A stretch of DNA of 64,000 nt from Lepidostoma basale (GCA_022606425.2 JAHDVF020000178.1:868001-932000); one strand, 5' to 3'. Positions 54,722 to 64,000 are shown, counted from the first letter of the stretch. Numbers and translations: made by a program. Notes: a model not told the origin generated them from the letters alone.

Positions 54722-55018
54722 TTTGTTATTGATATTTGACCTTTGACCTCTGACCCTTGACCCCTTGCACTGGACCTCCGGTCCAGATCCCTGATTCGAT
54801 TTATGTTCCTCGACCACTGACCATCGTCCCCCGACCTTTGACCTCCGACCCTTGACCTTTGACCCTTGAACTTTGACATCTGACCCTTGACCTTTAACCT
54901 TTGACTCTTGACCTTTAACCTTTGACTCTTGACCATTGAGACGTTCGCACCGGACGTTGTCTTTGACCTTTGAGTTTTGAACTTTGACCTTTGACCTTTG
55001 AACTTTGACCTTTGAAGA
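54722..55018 (-). repeat. Heptamer array (AGGTCAA)n, DR1-like half-sites
   Basis: On the minus strand AGGTCAAAGGTCA-like direct repeats recur with a 7-base period, partly varied (GGGTCA, GAGTCA, AAGTTCA). Three periods make 21 bases, giving QRSKVKG-like heptapeptide repeats in an otherwise meaningless open frame (54430-55089). Variation between units shows it is not a very young microsatellite. Confidence 0.85.
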
Positions 55019-55334
55019 TTTCCATTATTCATTTGATTTATACATTCGACATTTCCATCTTTGTTTGGAGGGAATTTTGGCATTTTCACATCACGCTTTA
55101 CATGCGGGTTGGTGGGTATTATTTTCAGCCGCCCCTAGCATGGGGAACTGACGCTGTTTGTAGCCGCCCAGCAAAAGCAATACCTATTGCAAGTCGTAAA
55201 TACTAAAAGAATTATTTTCCAAATCGCTCAAAGTATTCATCATCAGTAAATTAATGAGTCAAAACTTAATCTCATAAAAACTTATTATTATGGCTGAAGA
55301 GTTCAAGGCATTGTTTTTAGTTATTAACTAACTA

Positions 55335-56130
55335 ACTAACCATCACGCCGTCTCCCCGAAAGGGTAGGCAGAAAGAATGGACTGTCACACTTTTACTGAT
55401 GCGGCACTCAATCCTTCTCTTTTCGCCCCGCGGGAGACGCGGTGTGATGGGTTGCGAACCTCATCGCCACCAATAGGCATCTCCCGCGCACACTTCGATC
55501 TTCCAACATCCACAAAATAAATCTAAAACAAATAAAATAAAATACAATGATATAAAATTAAATAACAAAATAAAAATAATTTAATACAAAATGTTATTTT
55601 TAGATGGTGCACATTTGTCTATTTAATTTATGTTCCACGAATCCACCGTTTTTTAAATTTAGCACATAATGTAATAACACATTCCGATGTTGCACATGTT
55701 GACATGGACGATCCGGACTTTTGTGTTTATTTAATTTATGTTACACGTATCCACCGTTTTTTAAATTAGCTGTTATATGATTTAATTAATGTTCCACGTA
55801 TCCACTTTTTTTTATTTGACAGTAATTAGGCACTTAAAACCAACCAACACCAGCAAGAACTTGAAAATAATATTGAAGAAATTATTCAAATTGTCATTGG
55901 AACAAATGAAAAATTTATTTTTACACCTGTCAAAATTCTTTATATAAACGAAAAAACTTGTATAATTTTGACATCAAAACAGTAAAAACGTATTACGTGT
56001 CACAATTAACTATTATAAAGTGCGGCAACAATCAAATTGACCAAAACAATTCACTTATACACGTAATTTCTCCAAATTCACGGGAGCACCAAATGAACCA
56101 AACCAAATTTTCAAAATCAATCCACAATTT
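55335..56130 (-). mobile_element. Non-autonomous retroposon family S, near full-length
   Basis: Tail complement AACTAACTAACTAACC at 55336, then the LINE A-like end, the GC-rich block (GGCATCTCCCGCGCACACTTC), and the 5' part to about 56130. It carries an extra internal duplication compared with the 48.4-kb copy: the stretch TTTATGTTACACGTATCC / TTAATGTTCCACGTATCC with GTTTTTTAAATT occurs two to three times between 55620 and 55810. No confident target duplication. Confidence 0.88.
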
Positions 56131-56344
56131 CTTCTAATAATATAGATTTGTGAAAATTTAAGAATATAACTATTTTTTTATCTAATCATCTCCTTTGGGA
56201 CACGTGTTATTGTTAAAAAAAATACAAACAAAACAGTTACTTACATCTCCAAAGGAAAATAATTGGGGGTGAGACTTATAAAAATAAATATAAGAGAACA
56301 ACCCCAATATGTATGTAATCCGGTTATAATTCAAACTTCCTATC

Positions 56345-57260
56345 GGCGACCCTGGTGCGTCTTCTATTCTCCACGTTGGGTAAATGGTCTCTGAGCGAGT
56401 CACCCAAAGCGGATCATTCCATGGCCCGTTGTGCAACTTTGATTTGGTGCATTGCTTCTTTAGTTAACGTCCATGTCTCATTACAGGCAACAAACACTGG
56501 TCCAGCACTTTTATGCTTAAATTTTGTGGCATGTCGCCCAGCCTTCCGAATGCACACCAACCGAGCTGTATTCTCCTATCAATCTCCTTGACTTGACCCT
56601 CTCTTCCAAAAGCGAACAGATTACCAAGGTACATATTTATCCATCACTTCTACATTTTTACTATGGATTTTAATGTCTTGAATTTGCGTGTTAGTCAATA
56701 TTATTGTTTTTGTCATATTCATTTTAAGGCCAATTTTTTGAGGTGATTCATTTAAAGTTTCCAGCATTTTTTGGAGTTGTTCAGGAGACTCCGATAACAG
56801 AATTATGCCATCAGCGAATCTCAAGTGAGACAAATATTCTCCGTTTATGTTCAATCCGTCCAGTCCAATGACGTCCAGTCCAATGTCGTCCAGTCCAATG
56901 TCTTAAACATGCCTTCCTAGACATTGGTTAACAGTTTTGCACGGTGATTTGTAAATTTGCATTTAAATAAATTTATTTTATTATGTTAATATGTCTATTG
57001 TCAATTTGACATCTCGGTAATGCACGTATCACCGCCTAATTATCCACACTGTCAAATGCATTCTCATAATCTATAAAGGCCTTGCAAAATGGCAAATTGT
57101 ATTCTTGGTATATTTGCATTATTTGTTTGGCGGTTTGTATATGGTCTATGGTGCTAAATCCTTTTCGGAAACCGGTTTGTTCCACGGGCTGTACATTGTG
57201 AATTCGATTGGAAAAGTTTAATTTTACCGAAATTCCAGTGTGCAATAGTAAAACTATCCT
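56345..57260 (-). pseudogene. RTE-type reverse transcriptase, palm region, broken (family C)
   Basis: Minus strand. 57036-57245: QPVEQTGFRKGFSTIDHIQT, AKQIMQIYQEYNLPFCKAF, IDYENAFDSVDN, that is fingers and motif A. A stop and a deletion follow; the KGVRQGD motif B region is missing and a 16-base unit (GACATTGGACTGGAC) is repeated three times near 56860-56900. Then 56621-56854: NINGEYLSHLRFADGIILL, LKMNMTKTIILTN, with motif C as FADG, not FADD. 56345-56600 has a degraded RIQLGWCAFGRLGD segment. Dead copy of a widespread RTE lineage. Confidence 0.9.
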
Positions 57261-57846
57261 GCTTTTGCAAATATTTGAATGACGATTAAAAGAACGCGAA
57301 GTTGGACAAATTTGATATTTACTAAAAGGACCTTCCCGGGGATTGCAGGGCGTTAAATATAAAGATGAAATAATTTTCCCTTTGCAGCCCCCGGTTTACG
57401 GCGAGAAAAGTTTTAAGTCTCAAGCTGTGTAGCATTCAGCCGTAACTCAAGTGTCGGAAGCATAAATATAGCTTATTCCGCAGAACTAGACTAGGCAAAG
57501 TGGAAGTAACGAGACTCTTTATGACGATCATTGAAATTTATTTGATGTGGAAGCTCCGTTCGGCACGTTCGCTGGTGGGAATTTTTGTAAGAACGCAGAC
57601 GAGATGCACCGTAAACGGAGAGGATTTGGCCAATTGTTCGGGAGCCTAATTCGTATTCATAGAAAAGGTTTCGCAAGGCCGGCTTCACACGACGGATCAT
57701 TTTGTTACGCGACGAAACTTTTTGTTGCAACGCGTTGAAGACGAATCGCTAAAAAATACACGAATTTAATACATATTAAATTAAAAATACTTTATATAAC
57801 TCGACTATAATATATGTATTTAATCACAAAATGCTTGACTTGACCT
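57261..57846. other. Unassigned; unique block 57290-57560
   Basis: 57300-57480 (GGACCTTCCCGGGGATTGC, TTTGCAGCCCCCGGTTTACG) is GC-richer and unique. 57645-57735 contains TTCGTATTCATAGAAAAGG, which recurs at 59368-59386. Confidence 0.45.
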
Positions 57847-58387
57847 AGATGTAGAGATAAAATGCAGTATTGAGGCAGCAAGAGCTACGTTTAATAAAAT
57901 GAAATCACTCTTCTGCAATGATAACGTAAACTTGAGACTCCGCCAGAGAATGATCAAATGCTACGTGTGGTCTGTTTTATTGTACGGGTGTGAAACTTAG
58001 ACCCTGAAAGATGAACAGACTGGAAGCATTTGAGGTGTGGCTCCATCGCCGAGTGCTCAGAGTTTTCTGGACAGACATGGTTACCAATGCCGAAGTCCTG
58101 AGGCGAGCTAGAGTTGACAGGGAATTGTTATCAACTATCAAGGTTCGAAAGATCTCACATCTGGGTCATATACTGCGTGAGGAAAAGTACCACCTTCTCC
58201 AACTGATATTGGAGGGAAAAATCGAGGGACGCCGAGGGCCCGGAAGGAGACAAATGTCCTGGCTGCGAAACGTGAGGGGGTGGACCGGCATTCGAAGTAT
58301 TGAGGAACTGTTCCGAGCGGCGCAGGACAGAGACAGGTTCGCCGAGGTGATCGCCAACGTTGGGAGGACCCAACAGGCCAGTTGAAG
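57847..58387 (+). pseudogene. LINE family B reverse-transcriptase C-terminal region, best copy
   Basis: VEIKCSIEAARATFNKMKSL, FCNDNVNLRLRQRMIKCYVW, SVLLYGCET, a TAG near 57998, then after a shift the open frame 58011-58385: NRLEAFEVWLHRRVLRVFW, TDMVTNAEVLRRARVDREL, ISHLGHILREEKYHLLQLIL, GKIEGRRGPGRRQMSWLRN and FRAAQDRDRFAEVIANVG, stop at 58383-58385. It corresponds to the last part of RTE-like polyproteins, after the reverse transcriptase. Truncated at the 5' end. Confidence 0.88.
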
Positions 58388-58856
58388 AATAAGAATCACA
58401 AAATAACATATACATGTTTTTTTTTAATTTTCACATGACGTTATCTGTCAAAATTTCAATCACATGAAGATACGAGTATGCGCTTTTATATGTGAGAATT
58501 TTTCTTATTAATCTCTACATATTAATAGTTATTTTTGCCGTTGAAATGAATACAGTTTCTTAATTTGGCAGAGGCAGATTCATCCATAATGACGAATTAT
58601 ATTTCGTTTTACTTACGAATAAATGGGCTGCGGCCCTTAACAATAAACATTATGTAATTGTTTCTTATATACCCAATTCAGGACTATAACTAGGTTTGTA
58701 GACATACTTTGTTAGGGTAATGCTATCTTATTAGGACAATGTTTTAAAAAAATGAAGTCATTTTTGTTTATTGATTTGAGTCAATCAAAATGAATATATC
58801 AAATGTAAAATTTTCGACATTTTTCACAAATTGGACATTTTTTTGATATATTATTG
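58388..58856. other. Unassigned AT-rich DNA
   Basis: No gene or repeat recognised. Confidence 0.5.
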
Positions 58857-59010
58857 TAACACCTGATGATGTCAGCATAGTTTGATGAAACAGCTGTCGC
58901 GTAAAATAAAATACAACTGTGATACAAAAAACTAAGTTACTTAATTTAACAGTTTTAAAATGTTAAGGTATCATAGTGTTTCGGCCAAAACAATGGACTA
59001 TTTAAGCCAA
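58857..59010 (+). repeat. PLE-type 5' region (CAGCTG family), solo arm
   Basis: GTAACAC, the hammerhead-like core, GATACAAAAAACTAAG, then GGTATCATAGTGTTTCGGCC and AAAACAATGGACTATTTAA, as in the 35.3-kb palindrome. Not in a palindrome. Confidence 0.7.
58863..58901 (+). ncRNA. Hammerhead-ribozyme-like motif, best-preserved core (CAGCTG family)
   Basis: CTGATGA (58863-58869), one T, stem II GTCA ... TGAT (four pairs, one G-U), GAAA (58887-58890), palindromic stem III CAGCTG, then TC and GCG. Fits the hammerhead order (CUGAUGA, stem II, GAAA, stem III, UH cleavage site). Two oddities are a T between CTGATGA and stem II, and a stem III too short to fold back, which would need two molecules. Stem I pairing with the upstream GTAACAC is weak (G-C, mismatch, G-C, T-A). 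Confidence 0.55.
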
Positions 59011-59897
59011 ATAAAATCTAATTTGATGGAATTTTCATTTGAATAAATGTATTAATATAGGCTTATGTTCTTTGTATGTACAAACAGCATATGTCATTTT
59101 ATTGTTATTATTATTATCATTTATTTTGAAATTATACAGCTCTCATTACTTTATTATCAATATTTTAAACATTATTTAATGACGTAAGTATATTTTCTAC
59201 ACAGCATAATTTATAACAGCTAAAATACTTTTAATTTTCAAACTGATTTATTCTGTCGGACTGTTTTTATACCGTGTAATTTGGCCGCACATACAGCGCA
59301 ACTAACTCTTCGTTTGAATGGAATTTCGGGAGCAGAATATTGCATCTGGTGTGCGGCCAGCCTAATTCGTATTCATAGAAAAGGTTTCATAAGGGACTCG
59401 AAATAATTTTATTTAGTGGAAGACATTCGACGGAATGAGATTCGACTGAAAGCCGTTTTTCCCTTTCAGCTGAAAGCCACGTAAAAATAATTTATTTTCA
59501 ATGTGTGCTCCAGAAAAAAAAGGAATGAAAGTATTCTGTGGTCGGGGTATTTTTTGGCTCGTAAATTTAATCATTTTCGTTGGCGTAATGAATAATTCAC
59601 GCAATGACTTCGCGCAAATGCATTATCGGATTACGTTGAAAGTCGCTGAAAGCCATTTAAATTACTTTATCAAATTTAATTAGAAGTTTTATCCAAAAGA
59701 TAAGCTGTCAAAATGCTTTCTGTTTGTATTTTATGTCGATCAAAATGAACGTGTTTTTGTACTGAAAAAACTTTGAATTATAAAAAGGAATATTAAACAT
59801 GGTGTTGAATCATTTTATAGTTTATTTTTAATAATAAAGAAATATATACGATAATGCAAAGATGTATTTTTTTAAAAGTTTTTTATTTATTTTAAGC
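59011..59897. other. Unassigned; unique block 59400-59690
   Basis: 59440-59680 contains two TGAAAGCC motifs and unique sequence (GACTTCGCGCAAATGCATTA); no coding frame. Candidate conserved non-coding DNA. Confidence 0.45.
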
Positions 59898-59945
59898 GAA
59901 TGACATGTTTTAAACGCATTATCAAATTTGATAATCCGATCCGTT
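59898..59945 (-). repeat. PLE-type 5' region, CATG family, short
   Basis: GAATGACATGTTTTAAACGC, ATTATCAAATTTGATAATCC: minus-strand core with stem II lost. Confidence 0.45.
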
Positions 59946-60175
59946 AACGATGTAAAATGAGTATGGAGTCGAGGTAGACCGAGGAAAACATGGCATGACC
60001 AACTTAATTAAATTTTAATGGTTGGTCATGTAAGAAGTCGGAAGAATCGACGTGCGTGTATAACTCGTTGTAATAATGTGGTGGAATCTAGAGAGGTGTG
60101 TCAGGATAGAGTAGTTTAGCGGTAGATTTTCCCTGTCTACCCCTGCGGGAAAACGGCGTGATGCTTTGTTGGTGT
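59946..60175 (+). pseudogene. LINE family A 3' region
   Basis: VNDVK, SRGRPRKTWHDQLN, VGHVRSRKNRRACIT, CNNVVESREVCQDRVV, then ACGGCGTGATG with CTTTGTTGGTGTTGTTG tail, of the same subtype as 38596-38890. Confidence 0.78.
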
Positions 60176-60219
60176 TGTTGTTAATTAATTTTTTTTTGCA
60201 TAGAAATGATAAATGAAAA

Positions 60220-60375
60220 ATTCATATTAAATACTAATGAAAACGTCTGTTTCCAAGATGTTTTAAATATTATGTATTGTTTGTCATGTTTTGCCTTGAT
60301 ATGGCAAATCGTGTCTCTTCCATTAAATGTTAAAAAAACTTCTAGAAGACAAACGTTTCTATGAAATAATATTAA
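60220..60375. repeat. Palindrome, PLE-type 5' regions (CATG family), decayed
   Basis: Arms share AATGAAAACGTCTGTTT / AGACAAACGTTTC. The minus-strand core at 60280-60312 reads GCCATATCAAGGC, AAAACATGAC. Confidence 0.5.
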
Positions 60376-60984
60376 TTTTCTGTATACGTTTGTTTCTCAT
60401 GGACAAAACATACATAATATTGTACGCCATTGTATGCAACAAAAACTAAAACCAAGAATCTAGCACAACTTGTGCTTTGTTAGACCATTATTTGTATTCT
60501 TCTGCGTTGACTAAAGGTAATGTTGTAAGACCGAATTCTGGTAAGAAATTTTCCGTTTAATTTGAACGTCATTATGGGAGCCTTATTAAACAAGAAACTT
60601 AATTTTACATCTTAGATAATTCGGTACCAAATATGATTTCCAATGATAATTACTGCGGATACGCTTTTATTAAGGCGACCAGATCACGTGCCTTCAGTAT
60701 GCTAATTGGATAATTCATACCCCGAATGTCCCTTTAAATTACAATTGATCACATGATAATCACGTATAAGGTGTAATTTATGACTTTCGGTTACCAATCA
60801 ATATCAGTCTATATTACCTCATTAGAAAACTAGAACAGAATGATAGTAAGTGAAATTTAAAAGCTAAGGAGGCATTATCAAAACTACGTTACCTAAAACC
60901 AATATGTAATTAATATCGATGAAAACATTAGTTTTCTAGAAGTTATATTATATTATGTGGGAGTAACACGTTTAGAAATTGTTT
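60376..60984. other. Unassigned; conserved-looking block 60520-60790
   Basis: Unique and free of repeats, with homeodomain-type ATTA/TAAT-rich motifs (GCTAATTGGATAATTC, ATTGATCACATGATAATCAC). May be regulatory; no coding frame. Confidence 0.4.
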
Positions 60985-61375
60985 TGCCTTCTACTTAAAG
61001 TGCCCTGTCAGGTCCCCCCGACGGACGTTGGCGATCATTCTGGTAAACTCTTCCCTATCGCTCCTCCACAGCTCCGATTCCCGTCCATTCCCTCACATTA
61101 CGCAGCCAAGAGCTGATTGATGATATCTGCTTTCTCCCTGCCCCCTGCGGCCCTCTATTTTTCCCTTCAAAATTAGATGCAGCAGGTGATATTTTTCTCC
61201 TCGTAGAACGTGACCCAGATATGAAATCTTGCGGACTTTGATCAATGTCAGCAGCTCTCTATTTACTCCTGCACGATTCAGGACTTCTGTGTTCGTCACT
61301 CTGTCTGTCCATGGGATCCTGAACATTCTTAGGTAAAGTCACATTTCAAATGTTCTCTAACACTTACCTGGTTCA
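60985..61375 (-). pseudogene. LINE family B C-terminal region
   Basis: Minus strand: a short VTRLCMFRIPWTDRVTNTEV region, LNRAGVNRELLTLIKVRK, ISYLGHVLRGEKYHLLHLIL, KGKIEGRRGQGE, then a shift and RNVREWTGI; the end MIANVRRG is readable close to 61040. No GAA tail. Confidence 0.85.
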
Positions 61376-61856
61376 TTGTATTTACTTTCAATGTCCATGT
61401 CTCACACCCACATAACAGAACAGACCACACATAACACCGTAATATCCTCTGTCTTACTTTTGTTTTACCTAACAAGACGTAATATTATGATATATAATTT
61501 CGGTCATAATAACGTATTCAACAAGGAAATTTTGATATATTTAAAGCGTTCCCATTGTGAAATACCACATGGAAAAATTTTCTAAGAAAGTATTGTTGAT
61601 TTTTATTTAGCTCTGATGACGGTTAAGGTTTAATATTTTTGAACTATGTCGAAAAAAATTTACTCCTCGGTGGATTTTTTTTAAAGTAAATAAAAATTAG
61701 AAACTTCATATTTTTATAATACTTTATTTCACTTTTCGCAGATATGTCTTGGTTGTCAGACAGATTTACTTTCATATTAAAAGTATTTAATGTGGTGCTC
61801 AAGAAGCAATAATAACCGATATATTTAAATTTATTCAATTTCATTGATTTATTAGA
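61376..61856. other. Unassigned AT-rich DNA
   Basis: 61376-61455 (CAATGTCCATGTCTCACACC) may be the upstream part of the family B copy. Beyond that nothing is recognised. Confidence 0.4.
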
Positions 61857-62030
61857 TTCTTCTTTTTGTGCCATATCAGATTTTCTCAATCTTGGCACAT
61901 TACTTCTGAAAAGTCTTCTCTATCTCCTCCACGTTACTTTTTCGAGTCCAGTCTTAAATGCTGCGCAACCAAGACGTTTGACTTCTGCTAGGACGACATT
62001 GTCCTTCGATCTTGTCTATTATCTTAAGAA
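61857..62030 (-). pseudogene. LINE family B 3' remnant
   Basis: Starts TTCTTCTTTTTGTGCC and runs through the complement of NVPRLRKSD, LRSIxDWTRKS and AQPRRLTSA; strongly decayed. Confidence 0.55.
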
Positions 62031-62504
62031 TGAGGATATCAAATCCCGTAATTCATTTTTAAATTTCATTGTTGCGATAAGGTCTCCACAGTGCTCCTGA
62101 ATTGTTCTGATTTTTCTTTTAATTTTATATAATTTATTGTTCATTGAACAACGATGTACAATAAAATTAAAAATCGATGATAATTTACGTTTCTTGGCAG
62201 TACTTTCTAGTATAAAATATTTAAATGTATTAACAGTTTAATTATTTAAAACCAGTAATTGAATAAACGTGATTGTTTTCTAATTATTGTAAAAAAAACT
62301 ACATGAATCACTTTTCAATATTTGTTAAAAAAAAACGTTTTTAATATAATGATACAAATTTTGTAAATGTCATTATAATTAAGAAATCCTTTACTATATT
62401 AACATTGTATCTATAAGAAGTCACGTTTTATTTTCTAATAAGTTTTTTTGTATTTTTTTATAGTTTTTCTTAACCCTTAATTATTAACAATGTGTTCGCC
62501 CATT
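62031..62504. other. Unassigned AT-rich DNA
   Basis: No gene or repeat recognised. Confidence 0.5.
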
Positions 62505-62645
62505 AAGTCACGTCGGCCACGTAAGGAGTCGGATACGACGTGCGTGCAAGACACGATGTATTAATGTAGATAATGCGAGAGAAGTATGTCAGGGCAAAAC
62601 AATGTGGCGCGATTCTTCCCACCTACCTCTCCGGGGAGACATAAG
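62505..62645 (+). pseudogene. LINE family A 3' fragment
   Basis: HVGHVRSRIRRACKTRCINV-like sequence, AREVCQGKTMWR, PTSPGRHK; ends in CTCCGGGGAGAC without the GGCG and tail. Confidence 0.72.
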
Positions 62646-63593
62646 CCACATCAATAACCTTAATAACTTCATTGTGCTCCATTAGTTCCGGTATAATTAT
62701 AAACAACGCGTTGTTAGATGTTGGGTACAACTAATAATTTTCTAACAAGGCGAAATACGTCACTCCCATTAAGTATAAAAAATTAATCTTAAAAACATTT
62801 AATATTTTCACCAACGAGAATGTTTTCCCTGATTTTACCGTCACAAACATCAGATCTGATCTTATTTTTGCATTCGACAACATGTCTGATTCTTTATAGC
62901 TCCGGGTGAGATGGCAATCAGTATCCTGGAGGGTCTTTCGCTATATTTGTTCTCCCCTTCACACTTGGCAAAGCTTTATCCCGGGCAGGGACGGTTGTGG
63001 TTTTAAAATATCATATTTTGTTATATAAATCAACTCTTTTATGTACGCTATACTTTGCGTTATAGATGTTTTATTTGTCTTTTTCTTTTTTATATACAAG
63101 TACTTTGTATATACAACACTAACATGTTTACAACCGGTCTTTCCTCAGTAATTTTATGAAGATTCATATTTGAAATATTATAAAATTGTCTACAAATATG
63201 ATCAGTTTTGACAGATGTTATAAAGATTTATTTTGGAACGTTTATGCTTTTGTCATAACAAATATTACGAATCATTTAAAATTTAAAGTTCTTATTGGGG
63301 TTCAGGTTATTACCTACAACAAATGAAATAAATCAAAGATTGGACGTATTTATTATATTTTCTGTATTTTTAATTGCTGTTTTTATTTCTAAAATTTCGA
63401 GAGTGCTCAAAGTTATATTTCTATTATTAACATGCAAAATTTCAACGCCATTATTTTCATTAAATGAATGATCTTTTTCAATGATAATGGAAGAAAAGTG
63501 TCGTCTATTTTTTTACACAAATCAATACACTCCTTAATCGCATCATATTTTGTTTCTTGTAAATCGTAAAACCCAATTTAAAATCGTTATTAC
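62646..63593. other. Unassigned; GC-richer piece 62885-63000
   Basis: 62885-63000 (CTCCGGGTGAGATGGCAATC, TTATCCCGGGCAGGGACGG) has the look of a LINE end, but I cannot place it. Otherwise AT-rich without genes. Confidence 0.4.
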
Positions 63594-63637
63594 TAATGAA
63601 AATATATGTTTTCTAAAACTTTTATTATATTTTATGT

Positions 63638-63675
63638 GAATGACATGTTTCGCCTGTCAAAGGCATTATCAAATG
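63638..63675 (-). ncRNA. Hammerhead-ribozyme-like motif (CATG family), left arm
   Basis: Minus strand TTTGATAAT, stem II GCCT...AGGC, GAAA, palindromic stem III CATG, TC, then ATTC. The first core base is T where a hammerhead has C, and TGATAA replaces TGATGA. Confidence 0.5.
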
Positions 63676-63688
63676 TTGTGTTGTTAAA

Positions 63689-63726
63689 CATTTGATGATG
63701 TTTTAGACAGGCGTTACATGTCATTC
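63689..63726 (+). ncRNA. Hammerhead-ribozyme-like motif (CATG family), right arm
   Basis: TTTGATGAT, then GTTTTAGACAGGC, GTTA where GAAA is expected, CATG, TC, ATTC. Core decayed. Confidence 0.4.
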
Positions 63727-64000
63727 AAGTAAAATACGAGTATTTCAAAACTTCTAGAAAACAGTTTTTTTCATTCGTTTTAATGATTAAATATGGAGTT
63801 TTACGCCATTGTTCAAGAAACAATTAATAATTTAAAAATCGTTCGGTAATTAGAATTTCAATTAACAAATTTCCATCAATGTTCTTTATTACTTTTCACA
63901 ATATATTGTAGTTGTATTGATGTATACAAATATTTAAAATATTAGAAATAAGCATTTATCTTAGTATGTTTTATAAATGGTATAGATAATCCATTGTTTT

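Larger units (their letters stand above)
54375..55204. mobile_element. 830-bp segment bounded by a perfect 35-bp inverted repeat
   Basis: 54375-54409 and 55170-55204 are perfect reverse complements (AGTATTTACGACTTGCAATA and so on). Inside are a family C LINE end (54420-54650, +), an AGGTCA-type array (54722-55018), and the module shared with 21035-21155 (55062-55172). No transposase and no clear target duplication, so either a composite non-autonomous transposon or the result of a local inversion. Confidence 0.55.
63594..63775. repeat. Palindrome, PLE-type 5' regions (CATG family), best copy
   Basis: Arms of about 80-85 bases with a short centre (63676-63688). Each arm outward: hammerhead-like core, GTCATTCA, about 30 A/T-rich bases, CTTCTAGAAAACAG or TTTTCTAAAAC. 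Beyond the right arm an ATG at about 63793 opens MEFYAIVQETINNL, the same style of peptide as next to the 11.8-kb palindrome. Confidence 0.8.

Noticed and set aside
54430..55089. 219-codon minus frame with repeated QRSK peptides as a repetitive protein
   Set aside because: The 7-base DNA repeat has no stop in this frame, so the peptide repeat follows from the DNA and not from selection on protein. It also spans unrelated LINE DNA.
57645..57735. Terminal inverted repeat suggested by CAACGCGTTGCAACAAAAAG
   Set aside because: No matching partner end was found. Only a short flank (TTCGTATTCATAGAAAAGG) recurs at 59.37 kb in the same orientation.

Overview
The window is AT-rich animal DNA, most probably from an insect. 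It carries mariner transposons, several lineages of non-LTR retrotransposon (LINE), tRNA-derived SINEs, a Penelope-like element (PLE) and an LTR retroelement. There are no operons, ribosome binding sites or bacterial-type genes. I found no host gene that I can defend. The coding-like sequence is almost entirely transposon protein, mostly broken, in a background of unassigned AT-rich DNA that could be intergenic or a large intron. The insect order cannot be decided from the sequence alone.

Layout. 1-3.9 kb: mariner pseudogene, SINE, LINE remnants and a palindrome. 3.9-11 kb: mostly unassigned AT-rich DNA with Penelope-type palindromes and LINE tails. 11-12 kb: an open GIY-YIG endonuclease frame of a PLE ending at a head-to-head palindrome. 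13-24.9 kb: LINE remnants, a mariner fragment, a 35-bp satellite (22.0-22.5 kb), and a SINE nested in a LINE. 25.3-29.0 kb: a young LTR retroelement with 1,206-bp LTRs and a short interior. 29-38.3 kb: LINEs, two copies of one mariner family, and five copies of a repeat (family X, also at 13 and 24 kb) mixed with palindromes. 38.3-51 kb: many copies of one LINE (family A) and a 742-bp non-autonomous retroposon (family S) that shares its 3' end. 51-53.2 kb: the longest reading frame, a reverse transcriptase inserted in an older copy of itself. 53.2-57.3 kb: S elements, an AGGTCA-repeat array inside a perfect inverted repeat, and an RTE-type reverse transcriptase pseudogene. 57.3-64 kb: LINE remnants, palindromes and unique blocks.

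Family labels are mine. A: LINE with a (TTAG)n tail. B: LINE with GAA tail and a 'PWTDMVTN' motif. C: RTE-like LINE with FADD. D: LINE ending in GRPPKRW and a GAA tail. E: Jockey/CR1-like LINE with poly(A). F: LINE with (TTTGAT)n tail. S: retroposon with the family A tail. X: unclassified dispersed repeat.

How the parts work together. Elements parasitise each other. S appears to use the LINE A 3' end for mobilisation, the SINE and S copies sit inside LINE A copies, mariners sit in LINE DNA, and an E element sits in another E. The most interesting signal is a set of at least ten palindromes. Their arms carry hammerhead-ribozyme-like cores with three different self-complementary stem III sequences (CCGG, CAGCTG, CATG). 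One of them abuts PLE coding sequence, so I read them as head-to-head 5' ends of Penelope-like elements.
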